Positions 12,550 through 24,217 of a stretch of 64,000 nt of DNA are shown here, piece after piece (position 1 is the first letter of the stretch; every line of letters begins with the position of its first letter). The notes beneath the pieces were generated by a model, which saw only the letters and a program-made list of their open reading frames with translations, was not told the origin of the DNA and did no database searches. The DNA comes from Chaenocephalus aceratus. Lineage: Eukaryota; Chordata; Actinopteri; Perciformes; Channichthyidae. The stretch covers positions 15,920,178-15,984,177 of the forward strand of contig CM043797.1 of the NCBI GenBank assembly GCA_023974075.1. Direction: 5' to 3'. The position numbers and the translations under genes are program-made.

Positions 12550-12624
12550 ACCGGTAATTTTCTCGTGCGCACGAGAGGCTGAGACTTAGGCTGAGCCTCT
12601 CGTGCGCACGAGAAAATTACTGGT
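12550..12624. repeat. Inverted repeat with 31-bp arms
   Basis: Arms 12550-12580 and 12594-12624 are complementary with one mismatch, separated by 13 bases. Within each arm CTCGTGCGCACGAG is itself a perfect 14-bp palindrome. The transcript could form a long hairpin. It is probably the fold-back core of a MITE, but outer ends were not found. Confidence 0.85.
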
Positions 12625-12742
12625 GAAAGATTAACTAGGCTACTGGATGAAATAATATGACTGGTATAGGTGCGAAAATTATTATGATAAAATATTTTTA
12701 TATATTTATAATTCTGCAAATATTCTGCAGATAAACTCAGCT

Positions 12743-12812
12743 ATTTCGCGGCCCGGCAGTAACACCTCCGCGGCCTGGTACCGGTCCGCGGACCGGGGGT
12801 TGGGAACCCCTG
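12743..12812. mobile_element. hAT-type terminal fragment
   Basis: GC-rich segment with paired motifs GGTACCGGTCCGCGGACC and the end GGGGGTTGGGAACCCCTG at 12812. This end is characteristic of a vertebrate hAT (Charlie/Zaphod-like) non-autonomous family as I recall it. The opposite end is not visible, so only a fragment is claimed. Confidence 0.5.
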
Positions 12813-13253
12813 GTCTAATTGAGACTTTTTGCAATAATTGAGGTCTCAATAAACAATTTAAATTGGTTGAACTATGATGATTGAATAACTGAAAAGTAAA
12901 CCAGATAAAAATAACTCCAAAGACTTTACACTTCATGTCTTCCATAGTTTTCAATATGTTTAAAGCAATAATTGAATGCACTGCTGCTTGTCTTTACTGT
13001 GTTTTTTTTACATTTTTACAACAGAGAAAATACTGAGAGGAATATGAAATGTTTGAAATTAACTTTTTCCATCCAAAATCTGAATCACAACTGTGCCAGT
13101 CTACTGTAACTCAAAATGCAGATCCATTAAAAGATACAGACAGATGTTTGTTGCCTGACTGACAGCTAAAACTAAGAAGGCATAAGCCATGAAAAAAAGA
13201 TTGTGTATTTTATATTTGATACAAAAAGAAGCATGCTCACACATTTTTCCTAC

Positions 13254-13485
13254 CTGCAATCATGTCGTCCACGGAGCTCATTCTGAATAGCACCTGCTGG
13301 ATGAGGCCCACCTCAGTGCTGGTCTGCAGGTTTCGAACACTTTTCCGAAGGATAGCAGTGAACATGCTCCAGATCTCAGCCTGGCAGGTGACGTCACAGT
13401 GACCCAGCAGCTCCACCATGCAGCCGATGCTCTCTGCATCTTGGATAATGAAGTTGGTCTCCAGATCAAACTCACCACCCACCAA
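13254..13485 (-). CDS. nbea: Neurobeachin exon 2 (N-terminal helical region)
   Basis: 232 nt. The acceptor is TTCTGCAG before 13485 and the donor is GTAGGA after 13254; the last base opens the aspartate codon finished in exon 3. It encodes LVGGEFDLETNFIIQDAESI at the start and GLIQQVLFRMSSVDDMIA at the end, with CDVTCQAEIWSMFTAILRKS in the middle. These match the N-terminal armadillo-like region of neurobeachin. In known family members the preceding exon ends with a conserved IVETVLNL-type segment; no such exon is found in the window, so it lies beyond 64000. Substitutions such as GH in ELLGHCDV and QQ in GLIQQVL are minor. LRBA is excluded by DAESIGCMVELL and TSTEVGLI. Confidence 0.95.
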
Positions 13486-13650
13486 CTGCAGAATAAGATA
13501 AGACAGAAAAGTTTGGATTGTTATGCCTCTCACATGCTGCCTAAACTATCTTACACTGAACAAAAATATAAATGCAACACTTTTGTTTTTGCTCCCATTT
13601 TTCATGAGATGAACTCAAAGATCTAAAACATTTTCTATATACATAGGGTT

Positions 13651-14222
13651 ATACAATTAACCCTTGTTCTCTACCGTCCACCAGGCGCCTTGGGGGACTT
13701 CTTGGAGGAATTAGATAATCTCCTCTCATACATCCCTGAAACTGGCCCTCCCGCTGTACTTCTCGGAGACGTCAACCTCCAGACAGGGAAGATAGCTGAA
13801 CTAACATCTCTTTTAACCGCCTTTGATTTCTCACTGTCTCCATCCCCACCAACTCATAAAGCTGGCAATGTCCTTGATCTCATATTCTCAAGGAACTGCT
13901 CTACTTCTAACCTCTCTGTAAACTCGCTCCACACATCCGATCACTTCTTCATTTCATTCTCTCTACCCCTTTCCAAACATAACAAACTAATCTCATCCTG
14001 CACCTGTCCGACGTAACCTTTGTTCCCTCTCCCCCTCTACCCTTGCCTCATCGGTTCTCTCAGCCCTCCCTTCCTCTGACTCGTTCCAACTCCTGCCTCC
14101 AAACTCTGCTACAGAAACTCTCCTCCCTACTCTCTCATTCTCTCTGGACTCTCTCTGTCCTCTCACATCTCGGCAGGCTCGTCAGTCCCCTCCTGCTCCC
14201 TGGCTAAATGACGCACTGCGTG
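13651..14222 (+). pseudogene. L2 LINE endonuclease domain remnant
   Basis: Reading frame with the C-terminal half of an apurinic-type endonuclease: LYRPPGALGDFLEELDNLLS, then the conserved LLGDVNL (GDFN motif of the family) and, near the end, LHTSDHFFISFSL (SDH motif with catalytic His). The N-terminal third is missing because of 5' truncation. The frame is lost after about 14010 and the linker region runs into a later LTR insertion. Confidence 0.85.
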
Positions 14223-15033
14223 TGTCAGAAATTAAGTTAAATCAATGTTTTGATGAAATAAAGTTTAAACATACCGTCAGTTTAAATGTTGTTTTATACT
14301 GAAAAACCAGAAGTTCTTGTGCACAACCAGTTGTTAAGCTTTTATTCTGAAAATCCTTCATCTCCGGTTAGCATTTAGCATGTGGCTAATATACCATTTA
14401 CTATAGAGGTGAATTTAGTAGCGATATGACACGGAGTGTTGCACACCGAAACCTACTGATTTCAACACTACAACTATAGACAGTCGAGATATTATTATTG
14501 CTGAATATTAAATGAAGGTACAGTTTATTTGAATACGTTATTGTTTACAGATGTGGGTAGCATGTGACAACATCCGGAACGACCGGAAACCAAACTGCCG
14601 TGAAGTACTTCCTGTATTTTTTGGAGTATTGATTACAGCGTTTAGAATGTGTTAAATGAAAAGTCATGAAAGAGTTAAGGAGGAGAAAAGGCGTGTTTAG
14701 TTATATATTTAATGTACAATGTCTGAATCCTCTGTAATGCGCAACAACGAACATTGGAGACGTGGAGGGCCGGCTCCCAGCAGCGCAAACCGGCACACAG
14801 GGAGGAGCCAGCAGAGGATATTTAACAGCTGAAAAAGTGGTTCTCGCTCTCTTCCTTTTCGCTCACGAGAGCAGATCACAGCTGTTTTTCTGTCTGAACA
14901 ATATTCTGCTTGTGACACTACCGCACCTTTTTTTTTAAATTAAAGTACCCAAATTGAACCTTCTCAGTGACTCAATAAGTCTCTTTTTTAAAAGCTTCTC
15001 TTCTGGATGCGAGAATAACGATCACAGTTTACA
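14223..15033 (+). mobile_element. Probable solo LTR inside the L2 LINE
   Basis: 811-bp block that interrupts the LINE linker between PWLNDALR and the RAAE-type continuation. It begins TGTCAGAAAT and ends CAGTTTACA, so it has TG...CA boundaries. Flanks are CGTG at 14219-14222 and CATG at 15034-15037, a 4-bp duplication with one CpG-type transition. It contains an ATATTTAA box near 14818 and an AATTAAAG polyadenylation-type signal near 14940. No internal retroviral-like region exists, so it would be a recombined solo LTR. Classification is by structure only. Confidence 0.6.
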
Positions 15034-15057
15034 CATGCTAATAGAATCGTCCTTAGG

Positions 15058-16950
15058 GCAGCTGAGATCGGAAACGGTGGAAATCCAAACACCATGACGA
15101 CCTCCTAACCTATCAGGCTCTCCTCTCCTCTTTCTCTGCTTCGATCTCTCAGGCAAAAAGCACTTTCTTTCAAGATAAGATCCAATCTTCTTATTCCAAT
15201 CCCAAAAAACTATTTTCCATCTTCTCCACCCTCTTGGACCCTCTCAAAGCCCCTCCCCCCTCCTCCCTTCTGTCAAGCGACTTTGTTAACCACTTTGAAA
15301 AAAAGGTTGATGATATTCGCTCTTCTTTTTCTGACTCACCTTTACTCACGACTGGGTCACCAGACCCTCCTTTCACCCACACACTAACCTCCTTTTCCCC
15401 TCTCTCTCCAAGTGAGGTTTTTACCCTCATTACCTCTGCCCGTCCTACCACCTGTCCTCTGGACCCTATCCCTTCAAACCTCCTTCAGACTATCACTCCT
15501 GATATTCTACCGTTTCTCACCCATTTCATCAACACTTCTCTAACTTCTGGTCACTTTCCAAACAGTCTCAAGGAGGCAAGAGTAAACCCTCTCCTAAAGA
15601 AACCCACTCTCAACCCGTCTGATGTTATAAACTACAGGCCTGTCTCTCTCCTCCCGTTCCTGTCTAAAACACTTGAATGTGCCGTCTTTAAACAACTCTC
15701 CTGTTATCTCCATCAGAACAACCTTCTGGATCCGCACCAGTCTGGTTTCAAGGCAGGTCACTCCACAGAAACTGCCCTCCTTGCTGTCACTGAGGAACTG
15801 CACACGGCTAAAGCAGCCTCCCTCTCCTCTGTCATCATCCTTTTGGACCTGTCTGCTGCATTCGACACAGTGAATCATCAGATCCTCCTTTGCACTCTCC
15901 AGGAACTTGGAGTTTCAGGCTCTGCACTTTCCCTCATCACCTCATACCTCAAAGACCGCACCTACAGGGTTACTTGGAGAGGGTCGGAGTCTGACCCTTG
16001 TCAATTAACTACAGGGGTCCCTCAGGGCTCTGTTCTTGGTCCCCTCCTCTTCTCCTTGTACACAAACTCGCTCGGATCAGTCATTAGCCCGCATGGTTTT
16101 TCATACCACTGCTACGCTGACGACACCCAATTAATTATGCCCTTTCCCCCCCCAGGTCGTCGCACGCATCTCTGCTTGTCTAGCTGACATCTCTCAGTGG
16201 ATGTCTGCTCACCACTTCAAGCTCAACCTTGACAAGACTGAACTGCTTTTCCTTCCGGGAAAAGATTGTCCCACTCTTGACCTGACAATCAACATCGGCA
16301 CGTCTATTGTTTCCCCGACTCAGACTGCAAGGAATATGGGTGTGACACTAGATAACAACCTGTCCTTCACTGCAAACATAGCTGCTACAACCCGCTGCTG
16401 CAGATACACGCTTTACAACATCAGGAGGATACGTCCCCAGCTGACCCAGAAAGTGACGCAGGTTCTGGTCCAGGCTCTCGTCATCTCACGTCTAGACTAC
16501 TGCAACTCCCTCCTGGCTGGTCTATCTGCATGTGCCATCCGACCTCTGCAGCTCATCCAGAATGCAGCTGCTCGTCTGGTCTTCAACCTTCCTAAATTCT
16601 CCCACACCACGCCGCTCCTCCGCTCCCTTCACTGGCTTCCGGTAACTGCTAGAATCCACTTCAAGACAATGGTACCATGCTGCGAATGGATCTGGCCCTT
16701 CCTACATCCAGGACATGGTTAAACCGTACACCCCAGCATGTGCACTCCGCTCTACATCAGCCAAACAGCTCGCTGCACCCTCAATGCGAGGGGGACCCAA
16801 GTTCCCATCAGCAAAAACACGTGGGTTTGCTATCCTGGCTCCAAAATGGTGGAATGAGCTCCCCATTGACATCAAGACAGCAGAAAGCTTACACACCTTC
16901 CGGCGCAGACTGAAAACTCATCTCTTTCGACTCCACTTCGAGCGATAGAA
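15058..16950 (+). pseudogene. L2 LINE reverse transcriptase, frameshifted
   Basis: Reverse transcriptase of an L2/CR1-type LINE, the enzyme that copies its RNA at a nicked target. Visible motifs: VINYRPVSLLPFLSKTLE, HQSGFKAGHSTETALLAV, LLDLSAAFDTVNHQILL (motif A), TGVPQGSVLGPLLFSLY (motif B) and CYADDTQLI (motif C, catalytic YADD). The frame shifts near 16155 inside a run of C residues and again near 16675, after RIHFKTM. The C-terminal region, including LDYCNSLLAGL and WWNELPIDIKTAES, ends at a TAG at 16946. Two frameshifts and two insertions make it inactive. Confidence 0.92.
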
Positions 16951-16981
16951 CAATTAACAAAGCACTTATATACTAATAAAG

Positions 16982-17224
16982 GACTGGGCGGTGGTGGCGA
17001 AGTCCATAGGGACTTGGCTTGGCAACTGGAAGGTCACCAGTTCAAGTCCCGGAAAGACCAAGTGCTACCGAGGTGTCCCTGAGCAAGGCATCGTTCCCTA
17101 CACTGCTCCCCGGTGCCGTACATAATGGCAGCACACTGCTCCTAACACTAGGATGGGTCAAATGCAGAGAAACCGTTTCGTTACATGGTACCTGTACAGT
17201 GTAATGACAATAAGTTGAATCTAT
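16982..17224 (+). mobile_element. tRNA-derived SINE
   Basis: A short element in the L2 3' untranslated region. It begins GGACTGGGCGGTGGTGGCGA and contains a polymerase III box B-like motif, CACCAGTTCAAGTCC, at about 17034-17048. The unrelated body ends GACAATAAGTTGAATC. The flanking LINE sequence resumes with the L2 tail at about 17230. Exact target duplication is unclear. Confidence 0.7.
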
Positions 17225-17619
17225 CTAAAGCCAGTTGAGTAGCACTTGAAATGTTTTTGCTCTATGAAACCTGATATACTTATATGATTCTGTTTTCTTC
17301 AAGTTTGTATTTTGTTGGTCGAACGCACTTATTGTAAGTCGCTTTGGATAAAAGCGTCAGCTAAATGCAATGTAATGTAATATACACAAAATAACCATTT
17401 CTCTCAAATATTGTTCACAAATCTGAAAAAATCTGTGATAGTGAGCACTTCTCCTTTGCCGAGATAATCCATCCCACCTCACAGGTGTGGCATATCAAGA
17501 TGCTGATTAGACAGCATGATTATTGCACAGGTGTGCCTTAGGCTAGCCACAATAAAAGGCCACTCTGAAACGTGCAGTTTTGCTTTATTGGGGGGGTCAT
17601 GGGGGGGTCCGAAAACCAG

Positions 17620-18223
17620 TCAGTATCTGGTGGGACCACTATTTGCCTCACGCAGTGCAACACATCTCCTTCGCATAGAGTTGATCAGATTGTTGATTGT
17701 GGCCTGTGGAATGTTGGTCCACTCCTCTTCAATGGCTGTGCGAAGTTGCTGGATATTGGCAGGAACTGGAACACGCTGTCGTATACGCCGATCCAGAGCA
17801 TCCCAAACATGCTCAATGGGTGACATGTCCGGTAAGTACAGTATGCTGGCCATGCAAGAACTGGGATGTTTTCAGCCTCCAGGAATTGTGTACAGATCCT
17901 TGCAACATGGGGCCGTGCATTATCATGCTGCAACATGAGGTGATGGTCGTGGATGAATGGCACAACAATGGGCCTCAGGATCTCGTCACGGTATCTCTGT
18001 GCATTCACAATGCCATCAATAAAATGCACCTGTGTTCGTCGTCCATAACATATGCCTGCCCATACCATAACCCCACCACCACCGTGGGCCACTCGATTCA
18101 CATTTGGAGATGGCTTATGGTAGAGAAATGAACATTCAATTCACGGGCAACAGCTCTGGTGGACATTCCTGCTGTCAGCATGCCAATTGCACGCTCCCTC
18201 AAAACTTGCGACATCTGTGGCAT
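17620..18223 (-). pseudogene. Tc1 transposase, internally deleted
   Basis: Remnant of a Tc1-group transposase. It starts at ATG 18223-18221 with MPQMSQVLRERAIGMLTAGM and a helix-turn-helix start (TRAVARELNVHFSTIS). Near 18110 the frame jumps directly to NRVAHGGGGVMVWAGICYGR, so the region holding the second DNA-binding helix and the first catalytic aspartate is deleted. The second aspartate (MLQHDNARPHVA) and the glutamate region (DMSPIEHVWDALDRR) remain, but a further frameshift separates them near 17840. It ends at 17620. It cannot encode an active enzyme. Confidence 0.92.
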
Positions 18224-18640
18224 TGTGCTATGTGATAAACCTGAACATTTTAGATTGGCCTTTTATTGTGGCCAGCCTAAGCCACACCTGTACAATAATC
18301 ATGCTGTCTAATCAGCATCTTGATATGCCACACTTGTGAGGTGGGATGGATTATCTCGGCAAAGAAGAAGTGCTCACTATCACAGATTTTTTCAGATTTG
18401 TGAACAATATTTGAGAGAAATGGTTATTTTGTGTATAGATAAAATGTTTTAGATCTTTGAGTTCATCTCATGAAAAATGGGAGCAAAAACAAAAGTGTTG
18501 CATTTATATATTTGTTCAGTGTATGTTGATTTAATGCTCAAGAAATTAGTGCAATATATTAAACTAAACCTTGGCACCAAGGTTCGCTCTCCGACCCAAC
18601 TTTCAACTCTGTTCTTGATCATGTTTTTTCTCTGAGGGGA

Positions 18641-18674
18641 TATAAGCCAAGTGAACTCTGCCACTTGGCTTATA
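18641..18674. repeat. Perfect 13-bp-arm hairpin
   Basis: TATAAGCCAAGTG and its exact complement CACTTGGCTTATA, separated by AACTCTGC. The fold is strong for its size. No U-run follows on either strand, so it is not a terminator. It may be the centre of a short decayed element. Confidence 0.8.
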
Positions 18675-21600
18675 CTTGGCTGCCACCGGGTTTCATTCCG
18701 ACCTGCGGACCATCTACCCTTTTCATAACCTCTGTCTCCCCCTTCCAAATCCTTCTTTGATAATTATTTTTTTTTAAAACAAGTTTACAACATGACATTG
18801 CAATGTTTTTGGAAAAACAGTTTTGCTTTTAATGCTAACCAAGCAAACCAACTCTGGGGTCACGCACTACCCTACTTCTCCCAATAACATATGCATATGA
18901 GAGTAGATGAAAAAAACAACTTGTAAAATGCAATGTGTTTAAGTGCAATCAACATATTACATTTTTGTAAGGGTAGCCTGGCTCCTTTGCTGCAAATCAA
19001 CATCAATATCATCCCTGTAGGCAACCCAAATCGCCCCTGTACTACCCAAGCAGGGGCCTATTTCTTTAACCATAACTTATGCACTAAAAAGGGCTGGAAA
19101 TGTGCACTACTTTCCAAACTTAAATTAGTATAATTTGTGTGTGTAAAAGTGTTACAGTGAACTGTGAGGAAAACAGAAATGGCATCTTGTTCACACGCTG
19201 ACCTCATCCAGTCATCTCACCCTGGACATCTTCCCCAACTGCACGGACTGTATAAAAAAGCCTTGAAAAAGTCTGGAAACAAAGCTACTGACATCTTTCC
19301 CATTCCATATACTTGTAATGAGTCCTAATCATAATGCAATGTTTACTTCCTGTGACAGCAGTAGGCCTATATGATATCAATGATGACAGCAAATCTGTTC
19401 TCGTCATTCTGTAGCTCAGCTGTCAGAGGGATAGACGGCAGGGAAAAACAGTATAGAGCCACATTTTCACATCTTTGTGGAAAGACTAACCAAGATGGTT
19501 TTGGTTTGTCAAAATGGGCCACCTGCAGATTAAAGCCAAAGGGGTTAGCCCCAAAGTTAGTACCAACGACAGCATAAGGAATACCAATATATCAACTGAT
19601 AATACAAATAAATTACTTTAAGGATCCAGCGGGAGTACAAGGTAGTTTACATTAAAGTAAGTATCTTTTTCAGACTAAAGGCTTCCCTGTTTCAGCCATT
19701 GTGACACATCTCAGGCAGTATATAGCACGCAAGGAATGGAACGAGCCACGAGCTCCTGACTGAACCTCTTCAATCTTCAGTGCCTTACCCATTAATTACA
19801 CTATCCACGGGCACGTCACAGTCTTGAGAAGTGGTGTAATTGCAGATTCAGATCCTCAGAATAATTTGTACCCATTATGTTACAAGAGGGAAACAAAGGC
19901 ATGGATTCACTGATTAAACTAAGTAAAGAGCAGAGCTTCCCTGAAGTCTACAGAGTAAATCAATGCAGAGTTTGAATACCACTCAAGTTGAGTGATGTGA
20001 ACCCCATAATCAATGCTAGAAGTAAATTACTACATTCTTTGTAAACAAGAGGAGCCTGTTTACATATTTCAACAGTAAGGATGTGAAAGAAGTTAAGAAA
20101 GTTAAAAGAAATACAGAATTTGTTTAGAATCATCATGTTACCCCAACATATCCAAGAAACCAGTTAAAACCCATTCTAACTCTCTCTGTGCCTTGTTTAT
20201 TATTTTTGCTATTACCTATCAAAAGCAGAAAAATGCCAAACATTTTAATTAAACAAGAACTAACACTATACACTTGTCTATTTATACTGCCACAGTTGAC
20301 AGGACAATTCTGACAAAACCAAAACTATAAGTTTTAAAGATTCTGAGATGGACTTGTAATTGGCGCTCATCCCGTGAAGGGTATACAAATTTTTGTACCG
20401 ACAAGGACTGTTTACTAGAGTTTCATGAGGACCAAATGGGCACTCTAATTGCGTCTCTCTGCAGAGATGGAGAACCTGTCAGAAAGAGAACAATCTGCAA
20501 CGCTCCATTAATTATACCTTCTTGGTGGAACAGCTAGAAAGATGCCTCTTCTACTGTAAATGAAAGGCATATGGGAGCTGTTTACCTGACAGCACAAGAC
20601 CAACATATTCTTTGTATTCTGTACAAAATAATAGAAAGTTGGTCTGAAGGACATGAGAAAACCAAGAGCTGGCTTATACTGTTCCAACAAACAAGGGGAT
20701 GATGGTTGCAGTGTTACCAATATTACTGAGAAAAAGGCTCAATGCAGAGGGTTTTTTAAGTAAACACTGATTCCCCTTAGCACGTAGTACGCATTAATCT
20801 TTCAGGACACAAAGTCAATGCTGCAGTGGTCTGAGTGTCTAGTGACCATGGAACTTACTGAGGTCTGGAGTAAAACCGGTTTAAAATCTGTGGAGAAACC
20901 TAAAGACTGTAATTTATTTGACTGTATCCATCCAATCTGACCAATCCAAAAAACGGCACAAATGCTGCACCATGTGGTAATGGTAACAGGACTTGTGATG
21001 CGATGGCGCCTTTACAGTCTGAAGGTTAGGGAAGTATCCTATGTATATCCTAGTCAAATAGATATTTCTGTTTCACATTTCCAAAATGTGCAACACTAGT
21101 CATTTCTGTCTAGTACACAGCTTATTGATGTATGCCGAACTATATAACATGACATTTCCAAAACCTTTTTTAAACAGGCAATGCTTTATTCAATTATAGT
21201 TGTATATTTAATATTTTAAAGTACAACTGTCTAATTAGGACCTACATTTATGTTTAAAGGGAACAACAGCAGCCGTAAGAGGCACAGACAAACATTCAGA
21301 AAGAATGCTCGCTTCCTCTAAAACGTCACCAGCAGAACTAAATGTTTCATCTTCTTCTCAGCTCCCTGCTGGCTCTGCAGGACTTATCTAAAACACTGTA
21401 ACAGCAGGAAACAGTGGCAATGAAAGAATAAAAGAGGCTGTATACTCATTTTTCTGGCCCTTATCTCTGACTTCTACTCCTGATGGGTTTTGGCGATAGT
21501 ATAGTCTGTTAGCCTTGGTCCGTTACCACAGTTAAAGTTAAACCAATTGCAGCTCAGCGTGATGGTGGAATGAGCTCTGCTGCTAAATCCTTCCTCACTG

Positions 21601-22948
21601 AGAATCAAAGATGATAGCCCTATCAGTAATCTTCACAAAACAGCAGGAGCTGCTTTGGGATGGACACACGTTCCAATACATTTAGATGCAAATGAGTCAG
21701 GACATTCAAAGAAACAAATGGTAATATCACAATATACCTTCTTTTACTGCTGGGCTGCTGTAATAAATGATACGGTAAAGTGGTGCTAACGTTTTTTGTA
21801 CTCCCTGTATTGAATTAAATTATAAATTCCAATTTATATCCATCATGATATTTGATTAAACATCTTCACTATTTAACTATTTAACACTATTTAAAAAAAA
21901 TACTTTGTAATGCACTTTTGCAACTCTTGACTGGAAACAACTGAATAAGAATTAAGATAATATCTGTTTGTTAAAGTAGTCAGCCTGTCATTAAATTACA
22001 AACCACAACCTATACTTATAACAATATCATCAGATGGATTCATATTTATATGAAAAAAGGAATCATGAATTCTGCTTAGTTTATTACTGCAGGCGTTATC
22101 GTGCCATTTGGTCACCATGTTGCCATGAATCTGCCAGTCAGTCTGTGTTGTGCCTCTGTTGGTAACAGTTGTCATTGGACCCGAATATCTTAAACTCAGC
22201 ATGTTTCATGAGTACAATGGGAAATGAAAAACATTTAAAAACTAAATTATCATTAGACTTTCAGATCTTTAAACAAATAATAACACTGAAATGTTGATTG
22301 ATATAGAAACTCAATATTGACTTGTCTCGGGAAAGCAACCTATTTTCCCCCTGAATATGCTACCTTGTTAAACATGAAATCCATGTTGAAATGAAAAAAA
22401 GAAAGCTAGTTTGATTGTAATCTTGTAAGTTACTTTTTGGCAAGAAACTTGAAAATAAATGTTTCTGAGGGAGATGTTTTATACAGCAATATGTAATAGA
22501 TATTAGAGGGAGTGTATGTTGAATTAAATGAGATGTATTGCATTGTTTTTTCACTGTATTGAATTGGAATCATGGAATGTCTTTACTGAATATCTGGTAT
22601 CATCATGACATCCTTAATTTCAGTACACCATCTTTGTACAAGTCTTTGTCTCACTAAAAGGTACAAATAAAAAGATTATGGGCTGACGGAAACTCTTTCG
22701 GGTACTGCAAGTCTGTGTTGCATTTGAGTAAAAGACAACTTTTCAGTAAGCATGTCAAATGTCAGCTTACTTAGGCATTTATCATAGCACACCCACCCAA
22801 CCAATCCTCATTCATATCATTTCCACTCAAACACAAATGCAAATGGGATTCAATATGTTGATGTTTCTTTGAATACAGCATAAGTAAACATCAAAGAGGC
22901 GTGATAGTTCTATATAGTGTGAATGCACTGAGATGCAGAGTCCCACAA

Positions 22949-22949
22949 C

Positions 22950-22977
<28 letters not shown>
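22949..22977 (+). repeat. (AC)n microsatellite
   Basis: About 14 CA units in unique intron sequence. Confidence 0.95.
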
Positions 22978-22980
<3 letters not shown>

Positions 22981-24217
22981 TTCCAGAAAATCTCAGCCAT
23001 GTGGAAGCACAGTGTAATGAAGGGGAGCAAATGAAGCAGCCAGCAATCCATTCTGAAAAATTCAAATACTCATGTGCTGGTTCAAATCAGGGTTTTGCAG
23101 ACCGGGGTAAAGCTAACCCATTTTCCGGTCCCCAGGAGAGGGGCCCACAGAAGGAGAAAACCTGCCTCTTGCTGCTATGGCTAATCATATAATTTAAATT
23201 AAGAATATCTGCTTTGGATTATTAAAACGCTCAGAAGCTCAGTGGAGCTTCAAGTCGATGATTCGCAAAGCAGAGAGGAAGGTTATAGAAACAACACAAG
23301 ACTGTGAGGCAGGAGAGTAATACCACTTGAATTAGGCTCTAGCTATTATCTATCAATGCAGCTCAAGCTGGCAGACCTGTCAGAGTGCTTACATGAGAGT
23401 TGTGAGTGACAGCTAGCTCTCTTCACTGTAATAGCACAGAGACTTAGAGAGAAGGGCTTTCCTTTCACAAACGAGAGGTGAAAATTAGCCATAATGGCTC
23501 ACAGTCGCCCTTGCATATTGGTCTGATATTCACTGAACTGCTAACAGGCTTATATTCACTTTCACCTGGCTGGCCAGTAAAGAATGGGAACATGTGATTG
23601 TACAGTTTCAAACACCATGACACAATTCCATCAGATTAATGATAAAAACCTAGAGGACATTATACAACTTCTGAAATCCTCCTCCTGCTGCCTTGATATT
23701 ATTCCAACAGGGTTTTTCAAAAATGTTTTTCCTTGCATGGCCTCAGAACTACTTCATATAGTAAACAAGTCTCTTCACTCAGGTGTTTTTCCACAGGCCC
23801 TGAAAACTGCAGTCATTAAACCGCTCTTAAAAAAGCATAATCTAGACGCTTCAGTAATGAACAATTACAGGCCCATACTGTATCAAACCTCCCATTTCTA
23901 GGTAAAATCATTGAAAAAGTAGTTTTTCAACAGCTGAGTAATTTCTTGCATTTAAATAATTGTTTGGATGTGTTCCAGTCAGGATTTCGTCCAAACCACA
24001 GCACTGAGACTGCTCTTGTAAAGGTCTTCAATGACATCCACTTAAACACAGACAGTGCCAGAACTTCAGTGTTAGTATTATTAGATCTCAGTGCTGCGTT
24101 TGACACTGTTGACCACAACATATTACTAGACCGACTGGAAAACTGGGTAGGACTTTCGGCAACAGTTCTAAATTGGTTTGAATCCTACTTAAAGGACAGA
24201 AACAACTTTGTTTCTAT

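Larger units (their letters stand above)
13644..17380 (+). mobile_element. L2-type LINE, 5'-truncated, inserted in Tc1
   Basis: Non-LTR retrotransposon of the L2 clade. It starts inside the endonuclease domain and ends with an L2-type tail, CGCTTTGGATAAAAGCGTCA followed by repeated TGTAA units at 17371-17380. The hexamer TATACA occurs at 13638-13643 and again at 17381-17386 and is the likely target duplication, lying within the left inverted repeat of the Tc1 element. The body is interrupted by a solo LTR (14223-15033) and a SINE (about 16982-17224). Confidence 0.93.
13554..18521 (-). mobile_element. Tc1-like transposon with long TIRs, split by a LINE
   Basis: Left end CACTGAACAAAAATATAAAT starts at 13554 after TA, and the right end is its complement, TTTGTTCAGTG, at 18521 before TA. 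The inverted repeats run for roughly 280 bp each: the left one resumes at 17381 after a 3.7-kb insertion and continues to about 17570, the right one covers about 18245-18521. Between them is a deleted transposase on the minus strand. Both ends abut TA, as for all Tc1/mariner insertions. Without the inserted LINE the element is about 1.2 kb, so it is a non-autonomous deletion derivative. Confidence 0.92.
18524..23580. other. nbea intron 1, mostly unique sequence
   Basis: About 5 kb with no supported gene. It includes a perfect 13-bp-arm hairpin at 18641-18674 and an AC microsatellite at 22949-22977. The rest is AT-rich and lacks transposon ends I can recognise. Open frames of 60-75 codons here have no domain features. 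Confidence 0.5.

Noticed and set aside
23040..23190. Short plus-strand frame after the AC repeat
   Set aside because: No domain and no splice signals; unsupported.
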